A stretch of 64,000 nucleotides of DNA from Sipunculus nudus (taxonomy: Eukaryota > Annelida > Sipuncula > Golfingiida > Sipunculidae): assembly GCA_026874595.1 (NCBI GenBank), contig CM049307.1, forward strand, positions 60,212,870 to 60,276,869, given 5' to 3'. The translations under genes were made by a program, and so were the position numbers. Under the pieces are notes generated by a model, which saw only the letters and a list, made by a program, of their open reading frames with translations, made no database searches and was not told the DNA's origin. Shown in pieces: positions 45,070 through 56,218 of the stretch (position 1 is the stretch's first letter; each line of letters starts with the position of its first letter).

Positions 45070-46360
45070 GATCATTCATCAAAACTGTACTCTCCTTTAC
45101 AAAGTCCGGAATTTGAAAACGAACACATTGGTAACATAAAAGATTCACTTACATTAAGAGAACAGTCTACCTTTATGCATTTTACAGCCGTACTAGATAA
45201 GGAAATTACCATCGGAGAAATCTCTACAGTTGTAGCCTGCCTGGAACGGCGCAAAGCATCCGGCATTGACAGCATTTCAAATGAACATATTATATATGGG
45301 GGACCTCTTCTAGCTAGGCATATTTGTAACTTGTTTTCCGTGATGGCGGCACGAGAGTATACTCCAAAATCGTTTTAAACAGAGGATTGTTGTAGTAATT
45401 TCGAAGGTTTCTGGTAGAAAAACATACGATGTTAATGATTTTCATGGGGTAACTCTGCTGCTTGAGTTATATAAGCTATACGAAAAAGTATTGCTGAATC
45501 GCATTTCTTCCTGGAGTTCTATTAACCTTTCAAATTTTCCAGACTCCATGCAGTTTGGCTACCAGAAGGGATTGTCTTGTTTAAATGCTTCATTTGTTCT
45601 TCATGAATGTATTTCGTATTATTCTGAACGTAATTCTCCACTGTATACCTGTTTTTTAGATAATTCTAAGGCTTTTGACGTCGTGTGGCAAGTCGGTCTC
45701 TTGTATAAACTTTATGATATGGGTATAAATGGGAAACTTTGGCGAATCATACGTAACATATACACCGGTTGTGTTTCAACGGTGCGGATAGGGAGTGACT
45801 TCTCGAATGCATTTAATATATCAGTCTGTTAGACTAGGAGGTATTTTATCGCCTTGGCTGTACCTAGTTTATATAAATGAACTATTAGTACAACTACGAA
45901 AAAGCGGGTTTGGTGCGACCATTGATGGGAACTATTGTGGGTCACGCAGTCAGGCGGATGACGTCTGTATACTGGCATCGTCTCCGAGAGCGCTCTAAGC
46001 ACTTCTAGATATTTGTGGGACTATAGTAAAATGTGGAGGTTTCATTATAATGTAAGCCAAAAAATTGTAATCTTCGGAATAAACAGAGTTCCTAACATAT
46101 CTTGGTACTTTGGCGATAAATTGGTATCAAAAGATCATAAAGTAAAACATGTTGGTATCATATGGACAAATAACTTGAACAGCAGGGACCGCACAATGCA
46201 GGCTATTAGGAAGGGCAGAGCCGCTTTGATGTCTGTAGTTGGGTTGGCAGATGACTCGAAACTTAATCCTGTTACTATGGGTAAGCTCCTGCGGTCAGTA
46301 ATATTACCGCGGGCGTTATTTGGGTGTGAATCATGGAACTGTCTTTCTGAGAGTATTTAG
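45070..46360 (+). pseudogene. LINE reverse transcriptase remnant
   Basis: Blocks in order across three frames: CLERRKASGIDSISNEHI, FGYQKGLSCLNASFVLHECI, FLDNSKAFDVVW (motif A, Asp kept), LGGILSPWLYLVYINELL, QADDVCILAS (motif C, usually YADD, Tyr lost) and HVGIIWTNNL. Frame breaks occur at about 45378, 45830 and 46000. Confidence 0.88.
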
Positions 46361-46632
46361 AGCTGGAACGATTGCTTAGATTTTGCCTTAAAGTTTCTCA
46401 GGGTTTTCGTAAAAGCACACGTTCGGTATGTGTAACCAGTATACTTTTTTTTTTTAGTATGCGAGGATTTATAGACATTTTAAAACTTTTATTCTTGCGC
46501 CGGTTGTGTTGTTTACCAACAGGAAATAAATGTGAGACCATTTTCTTTTCAAGATTTTATCAAGTCAGTATTTGCAAACGGCCAACAAGTAAGAGTTTTG
46601 CTAAAGACATTGACGCCCTTAAGAAATACAAC

Positions 46633-46957
46633 TTAATGTACACAAAATACTGCTGGGGATGCCAACCTTACAAATTTTAATAAAGTCATGCCGTTTTGCT
46701 GTATCAAACCATCTCCTTTGTGGAGAGCAGCAATGTTTTTTCCCCGTTCTTGTTCGTATTTATGTTTTAGCTCGACTGCTAGTAGATCCATGCCTACGTT
46801 ATACTGATAGTGAACTTTGTATACAATGTGGCTGCATAGTCTCAGACAAAGTAGAACACTGTGTATTTGACTGCAATGCCTTAAATGACAAGAGACAAAA
46901 AATCTGGACCACGATGCGTTTATATTTAATACAGTATGATCTGTCACGTCGGTTTAA

Positions 46958-46962
<5 letters not shown>
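46633..46962 (+). pseudogene. LINE C-terminal Cys/His segment
   Basis: The frame from 46659 includes LCIQCGCIVSDKVEHCVFDC, a C..C...H....C zinc-knuckle-like motif usual at the end of LINE ORF2 proteins. The TA-repeat beyond 46962 extends the frame artificially. Confidence 0.65.
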
Positions 46963-47025
<63 letters not shown>

Positions 47026-47028
47026 ATC
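46963..47028. repeat. (TA)n tract at the LINE 3' end
   Basis: About 33 units with one T insertion, directly after the LINE remnant. Confidence 0.95.
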
Positions 47029-47109
47029 AGGCTGACATCAGGCCGAGTCCATCTCAAATCCACTGGAAAAAAAAACTCACGCAAGGTCCTGAAAATGTGT
47101 GTGTGTGTG

Positions 47110-47218
47110 TTGGGGGGGGGGGAGCAGGCCGCAGAAATTGATCTGAAACCTTTAAAAAAGGTTGCAACTGAAAAGGGGAAGGGGGCGGGGGGGGTTGCTC
47201 CCCCTGGATCCGCTTCTG
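47110..47218 (-). mobile_element. MITE fragment of the GGATCCGCCCCTG family, reversed
   Basis: On the - strand it starts CAGAAGCGGATCCAGGGGG at 47218, followed by C-runs and AACCTTTTTTAAAGGTTTCAGATC-like blocks matching the other copies. The far end is unclear, within G-runs near 47110. Confidence 0.65.
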
Positions 47219-47219
47219 A

Positions 47220-48590
47220 GTACTTGATTCGAGATTTAATAACTAATTATCTATTACCGCGTACCCTCTTTACCTTGTATTTGACCAAATTCTTGTAGAA
47301 CTTCAAGAACTGTGATTTAAAATTGGCCAATTTCACCTCCGTGTCTCTATGACCGGGGTCATCCTTTAAACCCTGTTTCAACAAGGATGCTTCTATTATT
47401 CTACATACAAGCAAATTATTGTGATTTACTAGTGGGCTTATTAGTAAATTTATTTTACTGGCATTGACTTATCAGTCTTTATTCCAAATAACCCGCCCCC
47501 GCTCCTTTGATGACTTATATTATTCTACTTCCAACATTGCTTTAATGATATCAAGTAATAATTAAAGCTTTCATGAGCGGGTTGTAAAGCAGTGAATGCT
47601 CACACGTAAGTTCCCACCTTTCATAATGAAATCAACCGCTTTTTGGCATTTTTTATCAAGGGGAAGACACAAGGACATTCCAAAATATCCCCGATTATAT
47701 GACGTCATGGGAGGGATTCCCGTCCGCACCCGTCGTTTGTTCCGTCGTGAATCGGTCCGAGACCGATTTGTGCGGACGCGAATAGGTGTGAATGCCCTAA
47801 AAATTTTTAACTGACTAGAATTTGATGGACGACGGATGACGGAAGCGGGTGCGGGATGGTAAAAACGGACAGGTGTGAACGCCCCTAGGCTTGGATTGCT
47901 CTTTAGGTGACCTTGCTGACCCCAAAGCTTAAACATTTTAATTTCCGAAGCTAGTCGAGGGAGCTCTGCGGGTGGAGGGCTCAGTAACCCCCCCCCCCCC
48001 CCTTTAACGTCACGGCTTGACCACTCGTTCAATTTATTTATATCATTCAGTTTTTTTTGTTCATCACAAAACTAAATCTTCAAAAGTTCTCAATGACAGG
48101 GTGTTCAGCACCCCCCCCCCCCCCGTTGCTCCTTTATCCGCCGCTGTTAGTATATGCGGGTCCTACCCGCCCAACCAAGTTAATGCATAAATGTATAAGG
48201 GTTATATGTGTGGCCATTAAGCACCAAGAAAGTAACTTTCCCCAAAGAGGGCGGCTAAGAGAGAGGGGTTAAGGGGATATACGAACTCATGTTTACAACA
48301 ACTCCCCCCCCCCCCCCCCCCCCCCAAACCTCAATGCACCCATTAAACACGCACTATGTAGCTTTAATGCGGACTAGAGTCTCTAAGTTTTTTACAAATA
48401 TATTTAGAAATCTTTATAAATAAAAGCACACTTAGGGAGTGGAAAAACACAATGTAACTTTCCATATATTTTACAAGAAGCATGAACATACTAAGCAGAC
48501 CTCGGAATATGTATTCGTTATTTCATCAAAATCATTGGAACTTAAATCAACTAGGGACCCATGGGTCTCGACGCTCAGCTGAACTTTTTT
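47220..48590. other. Intergenic stretch, no gene recognised
   Basis: Three C-tracts (about 47988-48002, 48111-48124 and 48304-48325), the middle one next to a TTTATCCGCCGCTG end that may be another worn MITE. CRE octamer at 47700-47707. Confidence 0.35.
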
Positions 48591-48599
48591 AAAGAGATT

Positions 48600-49400
48600 T
48601 TTCAGAATGACAGTCCTGTGACCTTAACCAATGACCTTGTGACCAAAACATCTTAGAACTTATTATCCTTGATTTTGCAGCATTTAGATTATTGTAACAA
48701 TCTTTTAAAAAGTTACCTTGACCTCTGACCAGGTAACCACAAAATCTACAGATTTCCTCACTTTTGGCAAGTATGCCATGTGTGAAAGATGGAAAGTCTG
48801 GGATGAGAAGTTTGAGTTACACATCCACAATCTTTTTAAAGATGTGGCTCCTGTGACCTTCAACTTTGATCTCTGGACCCTGAAAATCAAAATGAATTTA
48901 CTTAAGTGGTGGGTCATCAGTAAATCAAGTTTGAAGCCAATCTGTCTATTTAAAGCATTCGATTATCATCCAAGGTTTGTGATCCAAATTTTTCAAGGTT
49001 TGTGTTGAAATGTTTGGCTTGAAATGCATACACATTCTATTTAAAGAAATGTCCTGTGACCTTGACCTTTGACCGTTGGCCTCCAAAATTGATATGGTTC
49101 TTACTTTAGTGGTGAGCCATATTTTGGTCAAGTTTGAAACCAATATGAAAAACTAACTGGAGTTATCATCTGAAAACTAATTTGGGAACAGATGGCCCCT
49201 GTGACCTTGACCTTTGACCATGTGACCCCAAATTAATTTATGCTCTACCCCATACTGGCGAGTCAGATAAATGTGCAGGATGGAAAGTTTGGGATGAAAA
49301 GCTTGGCTTAACATTCAGCCATAATCTTTTTAAAAATGTGAGTCCTGTGACCTTGACCTTTGACCTCATGGCCCAAAAATCATATAGGTTCTTGCTTTAG
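48600..49400 (+). repeat. Tandem modules of the composite TGACCT-rich repeat
   Basis: Five to six modules of about 145-150 bp with the same blocks as 37270-38110. An exact TGACCTTTGACCT lies at 49354-49366, and one-base variants lie near 49060 and 49208. Confidence 0.85.
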
Positions 49401-49675
49401 TGTGGGCCATAGGTAAGTCAAGTTTGAAATCCATGTTTCAATACAACCTAGAGTTATCATCTGGAAACAAAGTTGTGTGAATGTACGGATGGACAGACAG
49501 ACAGACAGACAACCAGACAGACAGACAGGGTGATAACTATATGGCATCCACTTGTGATCAATAAACACACCAGGTTTTGGGACACTATATGTAATTATGA
49601 GAAACTGACATGATTGTTGTCATTTTATAGTAAAAAACTAGAAATATATTTGTTAAAATAACAAAAAAATGCAGG

Positions 49676-50040
49676 TAGCGCCACCACTTTTCGGGAACTG
49701 ACAAAACTAGTCATGGTCATTATTCAAGGCAGGATACATGACAATCCATGCATTAATGATCAAGATATAGAGGTTTTATATTATATTTTTTTATTATTCT
49801 GGGGGGTACTTTCAAGCTCCATAGCTCGAAGGATATAGGTCGAAGTGACCTAATTTAAGTTTCCAAGGAGATTTTTATTGACCTTCCTGAATATTCACTT
49901 AAAGGTTTCTAGGTCCAGCAGTTACGATTTGTGCCCTGCTAACGGACGGCCGGACGGCCAGATGCCTGGACGCCCGGATGGACGACGGACAAAGCGTCAT
50001 TCCTTTAACTCAGTTGACTTACAGTCAGTTGAGCTAAAAA
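49676..50040 (+). repeat. Terminal unit of the composite repeat, copy 3
   Basis: Contains AGCGCCACCACTTTTCGG, CAATCCATGCATTAATGATC, ATATAGGTCGAAGTGACCTA, TACGATTTGTGCCCTGCTAA, a GGACGGCCGGACGG block and the tail TAACTCAGTTGACTTACAGT then CAGTTGAGCTAAAAAACG. Confidence 0.85.
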
Positions 50041-50439
50041 ACGTGCCGTTGCCATAGTTGGACAAACTTTAGGGATTGATTTTTTATTTATGCTAATAAC
50101 TTGAAAAATTTGCAAATTCAGATCTAATTTTGGGTAAACAATTGTACTTTATTAAATAAAGTTATATTACTGAAAAAATGTCTCCAGCTTCAGCAATTCT
50201 CATGTTAAGCGGGTAAATGTATTTCCGATTTTTTTTTTAAATTGCATTTTATTTTGGCTTATAACTTCTAAACAATACGCAAAACTGACCTAATTTTTGG
50301 TATGTTCATAGAAAATTTATAGAAGAATATGAATACTAAATATAATCAATAACAGATCAGTGGTTTTAAAATTAGGCAGCCTTGAAGTGTAACAATGGCT
50401 TTTTTAATGGAAAACGGAGGTTTTTCTTTAATATCTCGA

Positions 50440-50630
50440 AGGAACGAAGTCCTAGTGACAAAATTTTCGGTATGGTAGGAGATTTTGGGGACATCTAACA
50501 GTATGTAGAATTTTGGATTCGTAGGTCCAACTGTTTCAAAACGTGCCCTGTTATCGGACGAACGGACGGACGACGGACAAAGGACCACGACTATAGCTCA
50601 GATGACTTACAGTCAGCTGAGCTAAAAACC
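50440..50630 (+). repeat. Terminal unit of the composite repeat, copy 4
   Basis: Contains ACGTGCCCTGTTATCGGACG, ACGGACGGACGACGGACAAA and the best hairpin tail: TAGCTCAGATGAC, loop TTACA, GTCAGCTGAGCTA, followed by AAAAACCC. Confidence 0.8.
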
Positions 50631-50689
50631 CTTAGACAGTCGTAAGATAAAAAAAAATATTATAACAAATAAATAGGTTACTTACAGGG

Positions 50690-52470
50690 GGGGGGGTGTC
50701 ATCAGCACAAATATCACAATAATCACGATAGTTCACAGAGTCCACTTATCTTCATGGCACTTATCCTCCGAACACAGACGCAGTTCTAAATGTTCACATG
50801 ACCTCTCGCTCTGACGTGTTGTCTGGACGTTCTGGTTATCTCTGGCGTAATCCATGTGTACACGGAGCATAGTCCAATCCCAGCGTAATACAGATGGTCA
50901 CAACACACCACTGGTTTTCACGGCGTTATAACTGTTAATCGTCCGTAAAACACAATTCGCGTGCCAAACACCGAATGTTCCTGTGGAATCCTGAATCAAC
51001 GGCTTTCTCAGCTGCAGTCTACTGTAGCCCTCCAGTTAACGGATACCGAAATAATGCACTGTCTAGCGTAATTCAGCGCCATCACAGTATCGCGTCAAGA
51101 CAAAGTCCCCTTGCCTGTTCCTGGGAGCGCGCACCATCAAAAGAATGCCTGTCCTTCGGCAAACAATATCACGGTCTCTGATGTACTTTACAGATCGAGT
51201 ATCAACAAGGTGGCCTCCCTCAGACGTTGACTGTCAATAACCACTGACGTCATCGCCCATCTGGACACCGAAGATAGCAGACCGGCCGGCTGAACTGCTG
51301 AATCACGCTCATCGCTACACGCACGAAGCGCTCCGGCTCTTCTGAAGATAGCTGGGATTCACGTCTTATACGAGGCTCCTGACGTCACAACTCCCTAGAC
51401 TCCTCCGCCAATCAGCGCTTCCATCCACGATGTCCTTTGTCAACACACACCATCCTAACGTACTAACGCCCTCAGGAAGGTTTCGTGGGAAACAATCTTA
51501 AGAAAATTCGAAGACAAGTAGTTCCCTTGGAGACAGTCATACAAGATCGGTTGTCACGAGTGTAAGCTAAATAGTAATGAACATTAAAGGATGCAGGTGG
51601 CGTATACAGATTATTTAACTGCATTTGATATTTACATCAAATTAACTAGTGATATCCCTGAGTTTCTCACGCTAATGGCAAACCATAATATTACATAAAA
51701 GACTTATTAAACTTTAAAAACAATTATCTGGTTATACTCCCTATACCTAAATATATAAAGTCAGTCCTCTAGTGACAAGCTTCACAGGCAATATTAATAG
51801 GAGAGAAATGCAAGTTTTATAACGTGTGGAATTTTGAAGTAAACAATTGGTAATTCGTTAATATCCATAAATAATAAAGTATGAGTATGACCAAGAACTA
51901 ATGTGATGAAGAGGCTCGCAAAAGGTGTTAATTATAAAGTATTTTTTATATCGCGTTGTATATGAAACGGCCGTACAACCAAACTGACTGGGAAGGTGGA
52001 GCTTTCGGACCCCAACAGCATTTACTGCACATTTTTTTCAGAGTAACAAATAATATAACAACTGATGTAATAAAGCACTTTTAATACATATACATACACT
52101 TCCAAAAAATATCCCTTTTCGCATATATAGATAAAGAGGAGACTTAAAGGTATTCTAGGAATCTTGAGTATAATATTTAACACCTAACGTTTGCCGTTTA
52201 CAAGCTTTACGCCGTTACCTTAGTACGCGATCAAAAATGATCTCGCATTTGAATATCTTCTCGTATCTGGTTTGCATGGGAAGCGAGTATTTTACAGGTA
52301 GTTTCACATTTATCTGTAGGGTCCAGCTTGAGGGTTATCCATATATGTTTGCAATTTTTAAATGAAATACATAACTAAGTGCTCTTATGAAAATACAGGA
52401 CGAATCTGATGTGACAGCGCATGCGTAAGACAAAGCCCTCTTCCCACTGCAAGAAGAGCATCCATATACA
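50690..52470. other. Intergenic stretch downstream of the intact CD225 gene, no gene recognised
   Basis: 50700-51480 is GC-richer, with two CRE octamers (51245-51252 and 51380-51387). It has an open frame (50975-51181) that I cannot assign. It could be a promoter or an LTR-like relic. The rest is AT-rich. Confidence 0.35.
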
Positions 52471-52476
52471 TGTATA

Positions 52477-52482
52477 TTTATT
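52477..52482 (-). promoter_or_regulatory. Candidate polyadenylation signal for the CD225 gene
   Basis: TTTATT on the + strand is AATAAA on the - strand, about 320 bp past the stop. Confidence 0.4.
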
Positions 52483-52801
52483 CTACATATAACAGTGTCA
52501 AAATAAGTCAAAATTCACACTCTTGAATATTCTATTCAGTACATTGTGTATTCAGGTCCATGGTTCACGCAATTTTGTGGTTTCATCATTTTTGTTCCCC
52601 CATTTCCAAGAATCTCGATGCTTCACTAGGAGTGTTACTTCTCGTTAACATTATGATTTTCCTTACTTTACATCAGCTGCTAATGCTATTTCTTAAATTG
52701 AATATTCAAACTCTAGATGCAGACTTGTGACCCTTTTCAGGTTGGACGTATAATAACTGGTCCCTTCTGTTAACTGAACTGTCGTGTGGATTCGCTCCAT
52801 A

Positions 52802-53218
52802 TTAACCCTCGCCATAGAATGGACGCTGAGCGTTTTGTATGTTTTTGACGGCAACCACAACTGATATGATCACGATCAAAAGAATGCTGCTGCCGATCAC
52901 GATGGCGGTGATACCAAACACGTACGCCACCTTGCGGTGGTACATGAAACGCTTGAACTTGGACGTGCGGTAGTCAATCCACGAGAACGTGGCGAAGATT
53001 GTTGACAGCAACCCGAACGGTGAGCATGCACAACACACCAGGGAGAAAATGGCAGTCACCATGTTACACCAGCTCCAGGGCTCTGGTGGAAACTCGTTAT
53101 GTTCCGGTTGCATGTTCACAACGGTCGGCATGTTTGTAAGGTGCACCTCCTGGCCGCCTTGTTGCACCGTGTAATTCATGCTTCTGTCAGTGTTGTTGAA
53201 CTGCTCGTACGCTGGCAT
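52802..53218 (-). CDS. CD225/dispanin-family membrane protein, intact
   Basis: 138 residues from ATG at 53218 to TAA at 52802, in one coding exon. The ATG comes straight after an acceptor (TTATTTTTATTTTACAG on the - strand), implying a 5'UTR intron. A Gln/Asn-rich N-terminus (1-41) leads to NEFPPEPWSWCNMVTAIFSL, VCCACSPFG (membrane-proximal cysteines, likely palmitoylated), a first hydrophobic segment (about 52-77), the loop IDYRTSKFKRFMYHRKVAYV and a second hydrophobic segment (about 98-124), ending RPFYGEG. This two-segment layout is that of CD225 proteins such as IFITM and proline-rich transmembrane proteins. An upstream ATG at 53245 lies in the presumed intron, so it is not preferred. Some relatives take part in membrane fusion control or innate immunity; the role here is unknown. 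Confidence 0.88.
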   Translation of the reverse strand: MPAYEQFNNTDRSMNYTVQQGGQEVHLTNMPTVVNMQPEHNEFPPEPWSWCNMVTAIFSLVCCACSPFGLLSTIFATFSWIDYRTSKFKRFMYHRKVAYVFGITAIVIGSSILLIVIISVVVAVKNIQNAQRPFYGEG

Positions 53219-53259
53219 CTGTAAAATAAAAATAACACAAAACAATTACTACAGGATAA

Positions 53260-53360
53260 AGCCGATTTGTGAAGAATATAGATGAAACGTCATTAAACCG
53301 TTGGATTACCTCATGCAATTCTCGATGGACAAGACAATAACTTCGCGACACGGAAGTACA
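53260..53360. repeat. Direct duplication flanking the GGCGCCACC array, left copy
   Basis: GATTTGTGAAGAATA, GATGAA..GT.ATTAAA.CG and CTC.GTGGAC.AG.CAATAA.T blocks are repeated in the same order at 55008-55095. Confidence 0.7.
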
Positions 53361-53579
53361 CTACAGGTGTAGGCACAGGCGTCTGAATTGCCGAATGAGA
53401 CATGCTCAACTTTAGCACCTGCTGACGGCATGTTATTGTGGCTATTTGTGCAAGGAATCGTCATTAGAAAGAAAAAAAACCTAGAAAGATTAGATATTTC
53501 TTGGCACCGCAGGTGCCATAGTATCCCCAGCAAGCATCTTTGGTTTCGTCCATCTACCAACTTGAGAAATAGTATTTAC

Positions 53580-54800
53580 ACCAAATATGGGGGCTAATAC
53601 GATGAATCACTCTTCAGAAAAGGGGATTCACTTATACTATGAAAATGGTAAGGTAGGTGGCGCGACCTGTTTGGTTGACGAGAAAACTCTCCAAGATGGA
53701 TGTACATGCCAAATTGGAGACCAAAACATTGAACGACTTTTCAGGTATGAGCAATTTTCACCAAAACCAAATGTACGGATGGACACCACACGAAAAAAAT
53801 GGCATATGGCACCACCATTCTTGAGGAGACCAAGATCTATGGACATGCACAGTTTCAGACCAATACGGCATACCACTCCTCAGAAAAGAGCATTAATTTA
53901 TTCTACGGAAACGGGTAGGTAGGTGGCGCCACCTGTCTGGTTTACGAGAAAATTTTCCAAGATGGATAGACATGCCAACTTTCATACCAATACCTTGAAC
54001 CACTCCGGAGATATGAGCAATTTTCACCAAAAGCACATGTACAAATGGACGCCACGGCAAAACAATTGCAGATGACACCAATCTTGAATACGAGATGAAG
54101 GTATCCAAGATCATAGACATGCACAATTTCAGTCCATCTGTTCATAATTTGAGACTTATAATTCTCACAGTACTGTCGAGTGGTAATGATGGGGTATTAA
54201 AAGGCGAAAAACAAGAAAAAGTAGAAGGTGGCGCCACCTGTCTTCCGCAGATGACAAAGCTATCCAAGATCTTCGGTCAATTTGATTTTTGGACCAATCG
54301 ATGCATCCCTTTTTGAGATATTTATGATTTTGTGTGATATTTAAGGTCAAGGCCACTCTCATAGGAAAGGTCATGACCCAAATTTAAATATACATCATAA
54401 CCCATGTCTACTGTATATGCATTATATTAAAGAAATCTGTCCATTAGTTTTTTTTACTTAAAATGCCCATAGTACTGTTAAGTAGCAATGAGGGGGGTAT
54501 TTAACGGCACGAAACAAGAAAAAATAGGTGGCGCCACCAGTTTTCGGTACATGACAAAACTATTCAGGATCGTCGGTGAACTTGATTTTTGGTTCAATCC
54601 ATGCAAGATTTCTTGAGATTTCCCCCATAAATGGACTTATTCAAGGTCAAGGTCACTCTCCTAGTAAAGGTCATGACCCCATTTTAAGAAGCTTCGTCCT
54701 CTCACCAAAATCAATGCACGTGTCAAGTTTGGTAAAGATATGTGAAACATTTTTTAGAGTCATCGCGTCCAAAAGAAATCTCGGCGGCGGTGCGACCGTG
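53580..54800 (+). repeat. Tandem array of about 265-307 bp units with GGCGCCACC palindromes
   Basis: Units marked by AGGTGGCGCCACCTGT-like palindromes at about 53655 (one base changed), 53919, 54226 and 54525. Units also share ATTTTCACCAAAA, GGACATGCACA and AAGGTCAAGG.CACTCTC blocks. The short frames here are repeat-derived. Confidence 0.8.
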
Positions 54801-55007
54801 CTTAAACCATAGTATCCCGACTTTGTCTTGGGATACAATTAATAACTTCCTGCCAAATGCTGATATGGAGGGAATCCTGTGATGACTAACCCTGAACCAC
54901 ATGGCTGTCGGACATAACGACGGAGCGTCTTGCCTGCCTTTCCCAAATATTATGTAAATTATACACAGATTGACACAAGACAACGACTAATGGATATTCT
55001 AAGCAGA

Positions 55008-55095
55008 ATAGCTGATTTGTGAAGAATAAAGATGAACAGTATTAAAACGTTTCATTATCCCATGCAGGTCTCCGTGGACCAGGCAATAATTACCT
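55008..55095. repeat. Direct duplication flanking the GGCGCCACC array, right copy
   Basis: See 53260-53360. The two copies bracket about 1.65 kb. Confidence 0.68.
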
Positions 55096-55099
55096 CCCA

Positions 55100-55970
55100 T
55101 TTTTTTCGCGAGATGTAGGTTACTACATGGTCCCTACAGAGCTACGAAACTACTTTCTCGAATAAGACTGACCTGGTTCCATCCTAAATTAACTGAACAC
55201 AACAGCCTAACCGCAAGACCAGATTTCTAACTTTTAACAGCCTAACCAAGCCAACTCCACAACATAATTGTTCTGTCACTAAGTTTACAGCGGTGTTCAT
55301 TGTACACAGTTTATAATATTAATCATTCTTGAGAGTGTGTTCAGTTTTTTTCAACGCAGTAATACCGGGTTGCTTTAAAAGTCAAGGGCAGATTTGGAAG
55401 GAGCGCAACCCCTCCTATTTTTCGATCAAAACAAAAATCTGACTGAAAAATAGAATGGTATACGTTTAATATCGAAGATTAGCACCGGGTGTGGCGTTTG
55501 GAGCAGTTTTTCTCCCCATACATCTCTGTTTGCGTGAATTATGTTACAATATGTATGTTATAAATGTCTATCGGTACACTTGTTGCTGGGTGTTGAACAC
55601 CATCCCCGCCCCTTCTAGAATCTTGTATCCTTCACTGAAAGCCATGCATGGCTGCCCTCTCGTTTACTTTGGAAGCAAACGTCATTTGGGTTTACTAAGA
55701 TGCAGTGTTATCACACTGTGACAGTGGTAGGAAACAATACTACAATGACTGTATTTTAACCCTCATTGACACAGTTTATGTATGATGTAATGCAAGAATC
55801 CTCATCTACAAGTGTTCTCAAGTATTCGCCTCTCAAATATGCGTATATATTCGTACCTGTATTTTACACCTGGGTACCTAGTTTAAATACAATGTTTATA
55901 ATCTTAACTGGGGGTTTTAAGTATTCAGGCTATGGAGCAATGCAGGTCAGCATTGTAAACTTGCTCAAGA
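55100..55970. other. Intergenic stretch, no gene recognised
   Basis: Ordinary AT-rich sequence. The frames at 55491-55721 and 55766-56152 have no family resemblance, and the second runs into a dispersed repeat. Confidence 0.35.
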
Positions 55971-55974
55971 GGGT

Positions 55975-56218
55975 ATGCGTTCATCAACGTTCGTGTGTGT
56001 ATGTTTGTTCAAAACATAACCAATGCAATCATGAACAGAATTTGGATTTTTCAGGGAATTCCGGGAGTGGTCCAATGAAGAGTCGATCCGGTACACGATC
56101 TGGATTCAGTAACGTCAAGAAGGAATATGCACAAATGTACAGTCACTTATGAACGGATGAGCCTGGGAATATAAGCCGAATCAGGGAATGCCAGCTCGGT
56201 TTTTGGAGAATACCAAAA
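55975..56218 (-). repeat. Dispersed SINE-like repeat, copy 3 (reversed)
   Basis: Reverse matches to 13638-13985 and 32368-32712: GGGTATGCGTTC, ATCTGGATTCAGTAACGTCA, ACAGTCACTTATGAACG. The other end is not clear. Confidence 0.65.

Larger units (their letters stand above)
42960..46962 (+). mobile_element. Decayed non-LTR retrotransposon (LINE)
   Basis: In order on one strand: an ORF1-like piece (42995-43372), an RRM-like ORF1 C-terminal piece (about 43495-43756), an apurinic-type endonuclease (43757-44545), a reverse transcriptase (about 45070-46360) and a Cys/His segment near the end (about 46800-46900). Many stops and frameshifts break it up, so it cannot code for its own movement. It runs straight into a (TA)n tract, which may be its simple-repeat tail. 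The boundaries are approximate. Clade is not assigned; layout fits the two-ORF elements with an endonuclease (CR1, Jockey and relatives). Confidence 0.85.

Noticed and set aside
49380-50588. Open frames in the composite repeats (49380-49568, 50346-50588, 48718-49008)
   Set aside because: They are made of repeat modules and GACG-rich blocks and differ between copies.
53217-53245. Upstream ATG at 53245 as the start of the intact CD225 protein
   Set aside because: The added residues come from a T-rich tract ending in CAG just before the second ATG, which is a splice acceptor; copy 1 has the same layout.
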